Notes under the pieces: model-generated
What the model saw: the letters and a program-made list of their open reading frames with translations, nothing else
What the model was told of the DNA's origin: nothing
The model's database searches: none
Assembly (NCBI GenBank): GCA_019694395.1
Contig: JAIBCC010000014.1
Coordinates: forward strand, 1-64,000
Direction of reading: 5' to 3'
Length of the DNA stretch: 64,000 bases
Source: Pyrinomonadaceae bacterium
Lineage (GTDB): Bacteria; Acidobacteriota; Blastocatellia; Pyrinomonadales; Pyrinomonadaceae
Shown: one piece after another, positions 51,213 through 59,852 of the stretch
Layout of the letters: every line of letters starts with the position of its first letter
Position numbering within the stretch: the stretch's first letter is position 1
Program-made: the position numbers and the translations under genes

Positions 51213-51524
51213 TTAATTTACATAATAATTCGCAACAGCTTGAAAATAATCTTCTATGCAATCAGCGGTTGCTTTATCAACATATCCGTCAGCTACCAAA
51301 TCGGCATCACTCGCCCAAATTTGAAAGAATGTCACAAATTTATGAGTTGTTTTACCAAAATTACCGGTGCAATCAAGCGTCGAAATCGGGCAAAATCTGT
51401 AAAAAGAATTCAAAGTATCTAATCTTTCCTGAACTTTTTTAATGTCATTTCCTGTCATTCCCTGACGAATGATGCGTTTTAAATAAGACAAATTCGGTGT
51501 TTCCATTGGTTTAGGTTTACCCAT
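51213..51524 (-). CDS. small peptidoglycan-binding-domain (PG_binding_1-like) protein
   Basis: A 103-residue protein consisting of one PGBD-like unit: IRQGMTGNDIKKVQERLDTL, then CTGNFGKTTHKFVTFFQIW and ADGYVDKATADCIEDYF, matching the G-x-x-G-x-x-V-x-x-LQ, G-x-FG-x-x-T and FQ pattern. It has no signal peptide. It is homologous to the 135-residue gene at 53020-53427, which shares LNSFYKFCP versus LNSFYRFCP. A GGAG ribosome-binding site precedes it. Confidence 0.65.
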   Translation of the reverse strand: MGKPKPMETPNLSYLKRIIRQGMTGNDIKKVQERLDTLNSFYRFCPISTLDCTGNFGKTTHKFVTFFQIWASDADLVADGYVDKATADCIEDYFQAVANYYVN

Positions 51525-51849
51525 ATTATTATTTCTCCTTTGTATAAATATTTATTTTTGCTCTATCAAGATTTCCTTGACGTGATTGATAATATGAAAA
51601 TAAAAAAAACTTGACACTACGAATTTAGATAGTAATTTGCAAAAGTAATAAAAAAGATAAATTGTGAATACAAAGAGCTTATGCAAGAAAAGATTAAGGA
51701 TGTAAAAATTAATCAATAAAATATTCGTGAAAATTGTGGTATTTGCGTAGGGAATTTAAGTCTGAAAAAGCGACTAAGGACAACAAATTTTGCTGATTTT
51801 TGTAATAGTCCGATAAAATGTATCGCTCCACTTAAATTGGTTGGAATGA
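51525..51849. other. AT-rich intergenic region without a recognised gene
   Basis: About 325 bp with no plausible frame. It contains a possible minus-strand promoter close to the PG-binding gene (TTGATA, 17 bp, TATACA), but this would leave only a very short leader. Nothing else stands out. Confidence 0.4.
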
Positions 51850-51876
51850 AAAAAAGCCTGATTTTTAGTCAGACTT
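51850..51876 (-). terminator. Rho-independent terminator
   Basis: AAGCCTGA (51854-51861) pairs with TCAGACTT (51869-51876) apart from one mismatch, and the minus strand continues with a T-run. It ends the transcript of the gene at 51906-52256. Confidence 0.7.
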
Positions 51877-51905
51877 TTGAAATGAATAAAAAAATACTAA
51901 ATCGT

Positions 51906-52256
51906 TTAGAACGAATATTTTACTACCCAAGCTAAAATCATCAGAACAACCCACAATCCGAGCATTACAAAAATTACTTTTTTATTTCGTTTGCCCGTCA
52001 GAGCTTGCCAGAGTCCGGCAGCGATAGAAGTAAAACCAAAAGCCGTTACCATTCCCAGAATTAAAAAAGTGATTTTAGCTTGTTCAGGCGTTCCATTAAA
52101 TTTAGTAGTGGACGAAGGATTATTCATTGCATCATTAATCCACATAATAATTGCCGCCATCGAGCCAACCAGGATTACTCCGATAAAGATCAACACTACG
52201 CCTAAAACTCTGATGGTAGTCGGACTTTGATTTGAAGTTGTTAAATTATTGCCCAT
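51906..52256 (-). CDS. hypothetical three-helix membrane protein
   Basis: A 116-residue protein with hydrophobic helices at about 14-36, 50-70 (ITFLILGMVTAFGFTSIAAG) and 95-113. The N-terminus is short and polar. I recognise no family. It has its own terminator and is flanked by small envelope-type genes on the same strand. Confidence 0.55.
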   Translation of the reverse strand: MGNNLTTSNQSPTTIRVLGVVLIFIGVILVGSMAAIIMWINDAMNNPSSTTKFNGTPEQAKITFLILGMVTAFGFTSIAAGLWQALTGKRNKKVIFVMLGLWVVLMILAWVVKYSF

Positions 52257-52306
52257 ACTTTATTCCTTATTCGATTTCACAATATTATGATTTATTTTTC
52301 AATTAG

Positions 52307-52927
52307 TTAGAAATTGAAATTAATTCCGGTGCTGAAAAACAAGGAATTTTTGGGTAAAATTGTGGTTCGGTTGTATTGATAATCCACTTGAATTGCCCGT
52401 AAACTAATATTTTTGTTTAACTTAATATCCACTCCGCCGCCGAAATTCAGCGCAATTTTGTTTTCTTTGATCTCAGGAAACTGACAATTGGCAGTTCCGG
52501 CAGGGCAAGGATCTTTCCCGACCAATTCTTTATTTCTGGCAGCTCCGATCAAAACGTGACCGAACGGGCGAAATCTTTTTTCTTTCAGATTGTCTTTGAT
52601 TTGAACCCCGCCAAGAAAAGAAGCTGTAGATTGATTTACAAAATAATGATTTGTATCTATGACGATTTTTACGTTTCGTTTCATTTGAGCCGTTTGGAAT
52701 TTAACTCCGAAAAAACGATTAAAATTTCGGGTAAATGAAAATTTGCTGCCGTGAAATAATTGGTTTTGCTTTTGCGATAAAACGATAAAAAGGTTGTTGT
52801 CTTTGATTGATTTTGAAAACGAATATCCGCCGAAGATTTCGTTTTTATTGATTTCGCCATTGGTTTGGGTAAACGCCGTTATGATTCCGACTGAAAAAAT
52901 TATTGCGATTAATTGTATATATTTCAT
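52307..52927 (-). CDS. outer-membrane beta-barrel-like protein
   Basis: A 206-residue protein with a signal peptide (hydrophobic about 4-18) and a mature part with alternating strands. It ends in FSTGINFNF, a C-terminal phenylalanine motif typical of outer-membrane barrels. GGYSFSKSIKDNN and NFGGGVDIKLNKNISLRAIQ are OmpA/OmpW-like strand signatures. An eight-stranded barrel is likely. The function is unknown. Confidence 0.7.
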   Translation of the reverse strand: MKYIQLIAIIFSVGIITAFTQTNGEINKNEIFGGYSFSKSIKDNNLFIVLSQKQNQLFHGSKFSFTRNFNRFFGVKFQTAQMKRNVKIVIDTNHYFVNQSTASFLGGVQIKDNLKEKRFRPFGHVLIGAARNKELVGKDPCPAGTANCQFPEIKENKIALNFGGGVDIKLNKNISLRAIQVDYQYNRTTILPKNSLFFSTGINFNF

Positions 52928-52941
52928 TGTATTTTCCTCAT

Positions 52942-52985
52942 AAAAAGAGCAGAAACAATCAACTATTGTCTGCGGTTTCTGCTCT
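52942..52985 (-). terminator. Rho-independent terminator
   Basis: AGAGCAGAAAC (52946-52956) and GTTTCTGCTCT (52975-52985) are exact 11-bp complements; the minus strand continues TTTTTAT. It terminates the PG-binding-domain gene at 53020-53427. Confidence 0.85.
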
Positions 52986-53019
52986 CGGATTATTATTTGA
53001 TTAAAGATTGCTAAAAGAA

Positions 53020-53427
53020 TTAAAAGCGGTCTAAATAATAGTTGTCATTTTTCTTGGGTGCCGGTTCTTCTTCAAATCTGGAATTCAGATATTCTTCCTG
53101 TGTTTTGTATTTACCCCAACCGGTTCTCAATTGAATATCCAGATAGTCGTTATATCTGTAATTCATTCGTTCACAGGTTGCCCGGTCAAAATGGCTGTCA
53201 GGAATCAAATTTTCGAAGTATTGAAAGAATTTCAAAAATTTTGCAGTTTCGTCCCCAAAATATCCAGTTACTTTAAGAGGGGTGGGAGATGGGCAAAATT
53301 TATAAAAGCTGTTTAAATCGCTCAAAATATCTTGCATCCAATCAACATCTTCTCCTTTCATTCCTTTGTAAAGAATTCTCTTGCATTGCGGAACATTTGG
53401 AACCATCATTGTTACTCTATCTGACAT
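53020..53427 (-). CDS. peptidoglycan-binding-domain (PG_binding_1-like) protein in the two-component regulon
   Basis: A 135-residue protein. YKGMKGEDVDWMQDILSDLN, VTGYFGDETAKFLKFFQYF and HFDRATCERM form one PGBD-like unit (about 18-90). A charged C-terminal tail (about 95-135) follows. There is no signal peptide, which is odd for a domain that normally binds peptidoglycan outside the cytoplasm. It is a paralogue of 51213-51524. Its promoter has the same operator geometry as the response-regulator gene, so it is a likely target of that regulator. Confidence 0.7.
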   Translation of the reverse strand: MSDRVTMMVPNVPQCKRILYKGMKGEDVDWMQDILSDLNSFYKFCPSPTPLKVTGYFGDETAKFLKFFQYFENLIPDSHFDRATCERMNYRYNDYLDIQLRTGWGKYKTQEEYLNSRFEEEPAPKKNDNYYLDRF

Positions 53428-53496
53428 AAATTTATTTCTCCTTATAATTTCGTTTCTTTATTAATTTTTCATCTCAGCTTTCTGGCTGATGATTTA

Positions 53497-53602
53497 ATGA
53501 TAGGGAAGTATTTAACCTTTGTAATCGCCTGTTCAGGTAATAAATTTTAGGAAAAATCAATTATTTTTCGTCTTTTTTGTGGTTTTTTTACCCGTTTGGG
53601 TA
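53497..53602 (-). promoter_or_regulatory. response-regulator-type promoter with proximal and distal palindromes
   Basis: On the minus strand, -10 TATCAT (53502-53497), 17 bp, -35 ATTACA (53525-53520), 2 bp, then palindrome CCTGAACAGG (53537-53528), centred about 42 bp upstream of the expected start. A second palindrome TACCCGTTTGGGTA (53589-53602) lies 63 bp further upstream. The same layout recurs at 55117-55223. Confidence 0.7.
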
Positions 53603-53635
53603 GAATGATTTTTTTGCTTTTATTCTGTTATCAGG

Positions 53636-53670
53636 TAAAAAAAAAGACGAGCTAAAAACTCGTCTCTTTT
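53636..53670 (-). terminator. terminator with a GACGAG stem
   Basis: GACGAG (53646-53651) and CTCGTC (53659-53664) form the stem, with a minus-strand T-run after it. It ends the DUF3592 gene at 53694-54104. The same GACGAG/CTCGTC stem is used at 55228-55258. Confidence 0.75.
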
Positions 53671-53693
53671 AATTGAACAAAAAATTTGTTCGG

Positions 53694-54104
53694 TTATTTT
53701 TGAGCCAGAAAAATGAGTAAAGCGGCAAAAGTAAAAGCAGCTCCGAAAAGTAATAAAACTGCTGTTATCAGCCATAGTTCGGAAAAAGATTTGAGTCGGG
53801 AATTTTGCGGACTCTTTTTCATAAAAAGTATCGTAACAGCTTCGCCGATCTTATATTCGGGCGGATTTGAGGCGACTTCGGCTTTCTGCCGGTAAGTTTT
53901 TCCCAAAGCCGGCTGATAATCAAAAACCGGAAGATACATCGTTAGTCTGTCATTATTTTTCGACTCTATAAATCTGACAATTTTGCCTTCGGTTTGTTCT
54001 GCCGAACGAAGAAAGATAACGGTTTGAATAAATCTTTTGACGGCGAAAAAAAGCAGAAATGCCCCCACCAAACCCATTCCGGCACTTAAATAATAAAGCC
54101 ACAT
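53694..54104 (-). CDS. DUF3592-type membrane protein
   Basis: A 136-residue protein with one N-terminal and one C-terminal helix (about 5-30 and 112-133) around a periplasmic-looking beta domain (EQTEGKIVRFIESKNND, YLPVFDYQPALGKTYRQKAE, GEAVTILFMKKSPQNSRL). The layout and these blocks match DUF3592 proteins. The function is unknown. Confidence 0.75.
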   Translation of the reverse strand: MWLYYLSAGMGLVGAFLLFFAVKRFIQTVIFLRSAEQTEGKIVRFIESKNNDRLTMYLPVFDYQPALGKTYRQKAEVASNPPEYKIGEAVTILFMKKSPQNSRLKSFSELWLITAVLLLFGAAFTFAALLIFLAQK

Positions 54105-54197
54105 AATTTCTCCTCTAACAGATATTGATGATTGATAATATTAAGGCGGAGTTTTTAAGTCCGCCGATTTTTGAAAGTTAAGTTGAAAAGATTGAAA

Positions 54198-55067
54198 TTA
54201 AAATCTGTAATTGATGCCGAAACGAATGCTGTGCGATTTAAAATCGGTCGAGTATGTATATGGCTGATTTGGAGTAAGAGAACTTCCGCTTGGGAAAAAA
54301 GTGGTATAGTTGTTGGTGGTAACCGAATCTCTGCTAAATTGATTAAAAAGATACTCGCCTTTAACTGACCAGTGTTTAGAAACTTTAAATTCTACACCTG
54401 CTCCGGCTGTCCAACCTGCCTTTGTTTTGGTAAAACTACCACTTGTTGTATCTTTAAAACCCGGCTCGGAAGGATAGATCAAAAGATAATCTCCGTTATA
54501 TTTAACATTAGTTATAGCCAATCCGCCTGTTGCATAAAAAAATACTTTTTTAGAAGCCATTCCCACACGCGGACGAACGGATAAAAGCCAATTATTTTTG
54601 ACTGATTGTGTGATTGTGAAAGGTCTTCCGTTAGCGAATGTAGCGGTTGCAACAACTGATTTATTGAAATTGTGTTCCCCAAAATCCAATTCTGCCCCCG
54701 CCAAAAATTTACCTTTTTGAAAGTTGTAACCAAATGTCGCTCCTCCAGTAAAACTATTGGAATTAATTATTTGGGAGCTGGTATTGGTTATTAAATCTGC
54801 GCCTGCAACATTATTTGCACCACCGCTGACAGTAGATGTATTCACATTAGCTGCGTTGTTTGTCGTTCCCACATATCCACCGATATAAAAGCCTGTCCAT
54901 AATTCGTCATTTGAGAGAGAACGTTTTTTCGATGATTCCTCTTTCTTCTCAATTTTTCCCGTTGTTTCTTCATTAATTGCAATTAAAGTTTGTTCCTGAG
55001 CGTTGATAGCTACAAGGCTGATGCTGATTAGGATTGCTATTGCGGTAAATTTAATTGTTCTTGTCAT
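54198..55067 (-). CDS. outer-membrane beta-barrel protein (opacity/OmpA-like), in the regulon
   Basis: A 289-residue protein with a signal peptide (hydrophobic about 6-22), a charged helical N-terminal stretch, then an eight-stranded barrel: FYIGGYVGTTNNAANV, NSFTGGATFGYNFQKGKFLA, GAELDFGEHNF, RPRVGMASKKVFFYATGGLA, GWTAGAGVEFKVSKHWSVKG and the C-terminal IRFGINYRF. Such barrels occur in the outer membranes of many bacteria. Its promoter shows the same operator geometry as the response regulator's, so it is probably regulated by it. Confidence 0.82.
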   Translation of the reverse strand: MTRTIKFTAIAILISISLVAINAQEQTLIAINEETTGKIEKKEESSKKRSLSNDELWTGFYIGGYVGTTNNAANVNTSTVSGGANNVAGADLITNTSSQIINSNSFTGGATFGYNFQKGKFLAGAELDFGEHNFNKSVVATATFANGRPFTITQSVKNNWLLSVRPRVGMASKKVFFYATGGLAITNVKYNGDYLLIYPSEPGFKDTTSGSFTKTKAGWTAGAGVEFKVSKHWSVKGEYLFNQFSRDSVTTNNYTTFFPSGSSLTPNQPYTYSTDFKSHSIRFGINYRF

Positions 55068-55116
55068 TGATTTATTCCTTGTTTATATTTGTCTGCCAGG
55101 TTTTGGCGATATTTTG

Positions 55117-55223
55117 AGAATAAAGATTTTTTGAGGAAGTGTAATCGCCTGTTTAGGTAGAGAATCAGAGTAAGATTTTGAAAATTTTTATTTTTTTTAG
55201 CAGATTCATTACCCATCTGGGTA
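55117..55223 (-). promoter_or_regulatory. response-regulator-type promoter of the barrel gene
   Basis: On the minus strand, -10 TATTCT (55122-55117), 17 bp, -35 ATTACA (55145-55140), 2 bp, then CCTAAACAGG (55157-55148). A distal TACCCATCTGGGTA (55210-55223) is centred 64 bp further upstream. GATTAC and the spacer length match the 53.5-kb promoter exactly. Confidence 0.72.
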
Positions 55224-55227
55224 AAAA

Positions 55228-55258
55228 CAAAAAAGACGAGCTGATTTTCTCGTCTTTC
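55228..55258 (-). terminator. terminator with a GACGAG stem
   Basis: GACGAG (55235-55240) and CTCGTC (55249-55254), followed on the minus strand by TTTTTT. It ends the response-regulator transcript. Confidence 0.78.
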
Positions 55259-55284
55259 TTGAGGAATTATGTTTGTGATTTACT

Positions 55285-55965
55285 TTAATCCAACAATCTT
55301 TCTTTTAATGCTTTCGCAACTGCTTCACTCTTTGAATGGACTTGCAGTTTTTCGTAAATGCGTTTGATATAAAATTTTACGGTGTTGACGCTGTTCTTTA
55401 ATTCTTTAGCGGCTGTGTTGTAGTTGTGTCCGTCAACCAATAATTTGAGAAGCCGCGTCTCGTGTGGAGTCAGGTCGTAATCAACAGTTTCGGGCGGACG
55501 AAATTCACGGAAAAGTTTGATAACTTTCGATGCGACTTCGGGCGACATCGGCGAGCCGCCGTCAACGGCTTCACGCAATGATTCCAAAAGGCGCATCGGC
55601 GGAATTCTTTTCAATAAATATCCGTTTGCTCCGGCGCAGAGTGCATCAAAAATCCGTTCGTCGTCGTCGTAAACGGTAATCATCAAAATCAACATTTTCG
55701 GGTAGCGTTCTTTGAGGATTTTGATGCCTTGAATGCCGTCCATTCCGGGTAATCCGATGTCTGAAAGAACTACATCGGGAATGTCGCGCCGGATCTTATC
55801 CAGAGCTTCTTCCATTGATTGATAACTTCCGGTGCATTTGAAGCCGGGCGTAAAACCGATCAATGAAGCGAGTCCTTCCCGAATATCGTTCTGATCTTCG
55901 ATGATCGCCGTTTTTATCGGGCTGGTTGTTTTTTCTGCTGTATTTTCCTGTAAAGCACTTATCAT
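55285..55965 (-). CDS. NarL/LuxR-type response regulator
   Basis: ATG 55965 (MISALQENTAE) with GGAG 12 nt upstream is preferred to a TTG at 55980. The 226-residue protein has a receiver domain (about 17-135) with the phosphorylation aspartate at D69 (VVLSDIGLPGMDG) and a C-terminal LuxR HTH (about 160-220: LTPHETRLLKLLVDGHNYNT, KNSVNTVKFYIKRIYEKL). It is encoded just downstream of a cognate-looking histidine kinase and has its own promoter in between, with an operator, which suggests autoregulation. Confidence 0.92.
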   Translation of the reverse strand: MISALQENTAEKTTSPIKTAIIEDQNDIREGLASLIGFTPGFKCTGSYQSMEEALDKIRRDIPDVVLSDIGLPGMDGIQGIKILKERYPKMLILMITVYDDDERIFDALCAGANGYLLKRIPPMRLLESLREAVDGGSPMSPEVASKVIKLFREFRPPETVDYDLTPHETRLLKLLVDGHNYNTAAKELKNSVNTVKFYIKRIYEKLQVHSKSEAVAKALKERLLD

Positions 55966-55995
55966 TAAACTTTTCTCCAAAAATCTACACTTTAC

Positions 55996-56036
55996 ATCTT
56001 AACTTTCGTTTTTAATTAAAACATCACCCGTTTAGG
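55996..56036 (-). promoter_or_regulatory. autoregulated promoter of the response regulator
   Basis: On the minus strand, -10 TAAGAT (56001-55996), 17 bp, -35 ATGTTT (56024-56019), 2 bp, then CCTAAACGGG (56036-56027). The geometry is identical to the two target promoters. No distal copy is seen; the kinase coding region begins at 56044. Confidence 0.65.
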
Positions 56037-56043
56037 TAGAAAA

Positions 56044-59000
56044 TTAAGCAAAAGTTTTATGAATCATTTCATCCTGAAGTAGCGGAACGGATAAAATGAT
56101 GATTGTTCCTTTGCCGGTTTCAGATTTGATTTCGTATTCTCCGCCTAAATCCTGAGCACGTTTCCGCATATTATTGAGTCCGTTGCCGCCGCGAAACTTC
56201 TTCCAATCAGTAGGTCCGTTGCTGTTGAGCTTTTCGGTTTGGTCAAAGCCTTTTCCATTGTCTTCAAAACTGATGATCAGAAAATCATTCCGCATGGAAA
56301 ATCTGATTTTCGCTTCGGTAGCCTCGGAATGTTTGGCAATGTTATTGACAGTTTCTTTGAAAATTAAAAAGACTTCGCGTCTGATGTTCGCACCAAGCGG
56401 AATTTCGTGGTCGGAATCAGGTGCTTGAAACTCCATATCAATATCTTTGGCAGTTAAAATATTCGCGGCAAATCTTCTCATTCTTTGCGTTAGATCCTGC
56501 AAATGATCTTTTTTCGGATTAATTGCCCAAACAATATCGCTCATTGTTTCGACAAGTTCATTAGCAACATTAGTAATAACATTAAGTTGTTCACCCGCTT
56601 TTCCGTTTTCCTGCTCTTTTTGCCGGGCAAGTTCACTGTAAAGAGAAATTTGCGTTAGCGAAGAACCGATATCATCGTGTAAATCGGTTGCAATTCTGGT
56701 GCGGACTCTTTGTAATTCTTTGATCTTTTCTTCTCTGGCTTTTTGTAAAGCCTCTTCAGCACGTTTTCTTTCGGAAACATCACGGGCAATGCCGGTAAAA
56801 TATCTTTTGCCTTCACGTTCAAATTCACCAAATGAAACTTCCAATGGAATCTCGTGACCGTCTTTATGCAATCCCGGCAGAGAAACTCCTTCCCAATTGA
56901 TGTTCTTCTGATTGGTTTGCAAATATCTGGTCATTCCCGAATTATGACCATCTCTCATTCTTTCGGGCATCAGGATGGACATTTGTTTGCCAATTAGTTC
57001 TTGAGGAGTGTAGCCAAAGACTTTTTCGATGGCTTCATTGACAAAGATAATGTTGCTTTCAGCATCAATAGTTAGAATGGCATCGGAAGCCGTATCAGCC
57101 AGAGTTCTGAAACGAATTTCGCTTTCCCGAATCAAGACATTGGCGCGTTTAGTTTCGTCAAGAGCCTTTTCAACCTGATGAGTTTTATGGACACGATAAC
57201 GGTCTAAGGCAAAGACTGCTCCGGCAACGAAAAGAACTGCTAAGGTCAGAAACCACCAGCTGCGATAGAAAGGTGGACGAATTGTAAATGAAACGATTGC
57301 GGGCTTTGAGCTGATCGTTTCGTCGGGATTAACGGTTCTGACCAAAAAGCGGTAAGTGCCCGGTTGAAGATTGGCGAAAGACACAGTTTGCCGTTCATTT
57401 GGCTGACTCCAATTTTGATCAGCCCCTTCTAATAAATACTGGTAGCGCAGTTTGCCAGCCGGATTAAAGTTGAGTCCGAAAAAATCTATTTGTAAATTAT
57501 TTTCATTAGCTGCCAGATCAAGATTTTGGACTATTTCACTGCCGAGTTCGGCAAGAGGTTTTGTTTCACCGGCAATTTTTAATTTGCTGATTCGGGCAGG
57601 CGAATCTTCTTTTTTTTCATTCCGGTTCGGGACTAATTTTGATAAACCATTCAAGGTTGCAAACCACAGTGTTCCGTCTTTGTCACAGATTGAATCTGCC
57701 ACAAAATCCGTTGCCAGACCATCAGCAATCGAAAAATGCTGAATCTGTCCAGTCTCGGGGGAAAAACGGTCAACCCCGCGAACCGTTCCCAGAAAAAGAT
57801 TTCCCTCCAAATCTTGTGTAATAGTGCGGATATTATTACTTGTCAGACCATCGGCAATGGTAATTGCAGAAAACTGAGGAGCTTCAGCTTTTGGATCACC
57901 AACCCGCAGCAATCCCCCGCGAGTGGTAGCAATCCAGAGTCGCCCTTTTCGGTCAAATAATAAATCGGAAATCATTCCGTTTGGAACGCCAAAACTTTCT
58001 CCGTATTCTGTAAATTTCCCATCCTTAAATCGTGCTGCGCCTCCTTCATAAAACCCCATCCACAAAGTTCCGTCAGAGTCTTCGGCAAATGATGATGCTG
58101 ATTTATTTGGGGGGTAACCGGTTTCATTGGAAATCGTTGTGAGTTGCTGTGTTTGCCGTGACCAAAGGTATAATCCTTTTTCTTCGTCTTTTACAGAAAA
58201 AGTGCTGATCCAGATGTTGCCGCCCGAATCTTCAAACACTTGAAATGCTATATTTCCTTTTAACCCATTCTTTTTGGTGTAAATGGCAAGAGGGGATTGA
58301 TTTTCAAGCTGTCGAAAATCCGAAACTGCCGGAAAGTGATAAAGCCCGTTATTTGACAAAATCCACCACTCCCCTTTTTTATCCTGCCAGATATTACGCG
58401 AAGCCCAGGAAGGTTTTGAATCGGGGGGAAGTTTCAAAGAAACAGTTTGAAATCTTTTGCCGTCGAATTGACCAAGCAGAAAATTTCCCTGAGAAGTATA
58501 GATTTTCCCATCCGAACCTTGTTGAATAGTGCGAAGATAGAGAGATTTCAAACCATCGCCTTCGTTATAGGTAATTAATCCGTTAAGGTCGAGCCGTGTT
58601 AAACCGTTTGTCCCGCCAATCCACAGATTTCCTTTTGAGTCTTCAATCATCTTGCCGGTATTAACAAATCCTTGAGCTGAGTTGAATCTGGTTATTTTAT
58701 CTCCATCATAGAGCATCAGTTCTCTTTGAGTAGTCAACCAAATGCCGCCATTGTCTGATTGGAAAATACTGTTACCGCCGAGGAGGTTCAAAAAACTGTC
58801 ACTAGTATATTCAAAAACTTCATTTGGTTTTTGAGGGAGTTCCAAAATCGATGAATCCAGATCCACTTTCGGAACTTGCTCCAGATTGACAATAGTTACC
58901 GCACCAAAATCTTTCATTTCTTCAATTGGTGTCGGATTGATAATAAAAAGCCGAGTCGCCAAAGGAAGCCAGATTTTACCGTTTTTGGCAATCAAAATGT

Positions 59001-59697
59001 CAACGCCCGAATCCGTCAGACTTTGACCTGAAGAGTAAAAGACAATCCGATCATCCGGTAATCGCCGCACAATACCAAGATTAGTGCCGAGCCAAAGACT
59101 TCCGTCGTCAGCTTCTTTCATTCGGAAAATATTTACCGGCTGATCTGAGATTTTCGGTAAATTGAGGCTATGTTCGACGAAATCAACTTTTCCCTCACTG
59201 TTCTCTTTAACCCGAAATACTTTGTCGGCAGCTAGCCAGATCTGTCCGTTTTTATCTTCCAGAATTCTCCCTCGCAGCGGGCTGACAAATTCGGCGTTCA
59301 GAATGGGACGATTAGCTCCCACTGTGTTGGGATTTGAGAGAATATCACTTTTAAAACGGTAAAGACCTCCGGTGGTCACAATCCAATAAGTTCCGTTACT
59401 TGTTTCGTAAATATTTTCAATTCCGGGCGAAGAATTTTCTATGCCTACCTGATATGTAATGAATTCTGTTCCGTCAAATCGTGAAAGTCCGTCGCGGGTG
59501 CAAAACCACAAAAATCCCTGTGAATCACGCATCATTGTGTCAACGAAGCTGCTGCCTAAACCATCGGCGGAGGTGAAAATACGAATCGGCAGGCGTTCGG
59601 CAGAGACCTGAACGGGAAAAAGGTAAACGATTAGCCCGAAAATTACAAGCCGTAAAAAATTGTAATAAAAAGACTGTGGTTTGGGGGTAGTTTTCAT
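56044..59697 (-). CDS. hybrid-type sensor histidine kinase: propeller, Y_Y_Y, PAS, HisKA_3, HATPase
   Basis: A 1217-residue protein. A signal or anchor helix (about 10-28) leads into two seven-bladed two-component-regulator propeller domains (about 40-740) with many DSQGFLWFCTRDGLSRF-like blades. A Y_Y_Y domain follows (about 745-812), a membrane helix (about 818-838), a PAS domain with PAC (about 865-985), then the dimerisation domain with H1007 (TDLHDDIGSSLTQ) and an ATPase domain (about 1100-1210, DNGKGFDQ and GGNGLNNMRKRA). This type of kinase senses extracellular cues. It has no C-terminal receiver or HTH, unlike Bacteroidota hybrids. Confidence 0.93.
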   Translation of the reverse strand: MKTTPKPQSFYYNFLRLVIFGLIVYLFPVQVSAERLPIRIFTSADGLGSSFVDTMMRDSQGFLWFCTRDGLSRFDGTEFITYQVGIENSSPGIENIYETSNGTYWIVTTGGLYRFKSDILSNPNTVGANRPILNAEFVSPLRGRILEDKNGQIWLAADKVFRVKENSEGKVDFVEHSLNLPKISDQPVNIFRMKEADDGSLWLGTNLGIVRRLPDDRIVFYSSGQSLTDSGVDILIAKNGKIWLPLATRLFIINPTPIEEMKDFGAVTIVNLEQVPKVDLDSSILELPQKPNEVFEYTSDSFLNLLGGNSIFQSDNGGIWLTTQRELMLYDGDKITRFNSAQGFVNTGKMIEDSKGNLWIGGTNGLTRLDLNGLITYNEGDGLKSLYLRTIQQGSDGKIYTSQGNFLLGQFDGKRFQTVSLKLPPDSKPSWASRNIWQDKKGEWWILSNNGLYHFPAVSDFRQLENQSPLAIYTKKNGLKGNIAFQVFEDSGGNIWISTFSVKDEEKGLYLWSRQTQQLTTISNETGYPPNKSASSFAEDSDGTLWMGFYEGGAARFKDGKFTEYGESFGVPNGMISDLLFDRKGRLWIATTRGGLLRVGDPKAEAPQFSAITIADGLTSNNIRTITQDLEGNLFLGTVRGVDRFSPETGQIQHFSIADGLATDFVADSICDKDGTLWFATLNGLSKLVPNRNEKKEDSPARISKLKIAGETKPLAELGSEIVQNLDLAANENNLQIDFFGLNFNPAGKLRYQYLLEGADQNWSQPNERQTVSFANLQPGTYRFLVRTVNPDETISSKPAIVSFTIRPPFYRSWWFLTLAVLFVAGAVFALDRYRVHKTHQVEKALDETKRANVLIRESEIRFRTLADTASDAILTIDAESNIIFVNEAIEKVFGYTPQELIGKQMSILMPERMRDGHNSGMTRYLQTNQKNINWEGVSLPGLHKDGHEIPLEVSFGEFEREGKRYFTGIARDVSERKRAEEALQKAREEKIKELQRVRTRIATDLHDDIGSSLTQISLYSELARQKEQENGKAGEQLNVITNVANELVETMSDIVWAINPKKDHLQDLTQRMRRFAANILTAKDIDMEFQAPDSDHEIPLGANIRREVFLIFKETVNNIAKHSEATEAKIRFSMRNDFLIISFEDNGKGFDQTEKLNSNGPTDWKKFRGGNGLNNMRKRAQDLGGEYEIKSETGKGTIIILSVPLLQDEMIHKTFA

Positions 59698-59852
59698 TTA
59701 GTTCAAAACGCACTAAATAATAATCTCTTTAAAATAATTTGAAATGCCAAATTAGTAAAATAAAAAAAGCAAGCCAATCACATTTGCCAAAAACTCGGTT
59801 TGTTTCTTGACAGAGTTTAACCGCAAAGTTTAGTTTTAATTTAATTCACTGC

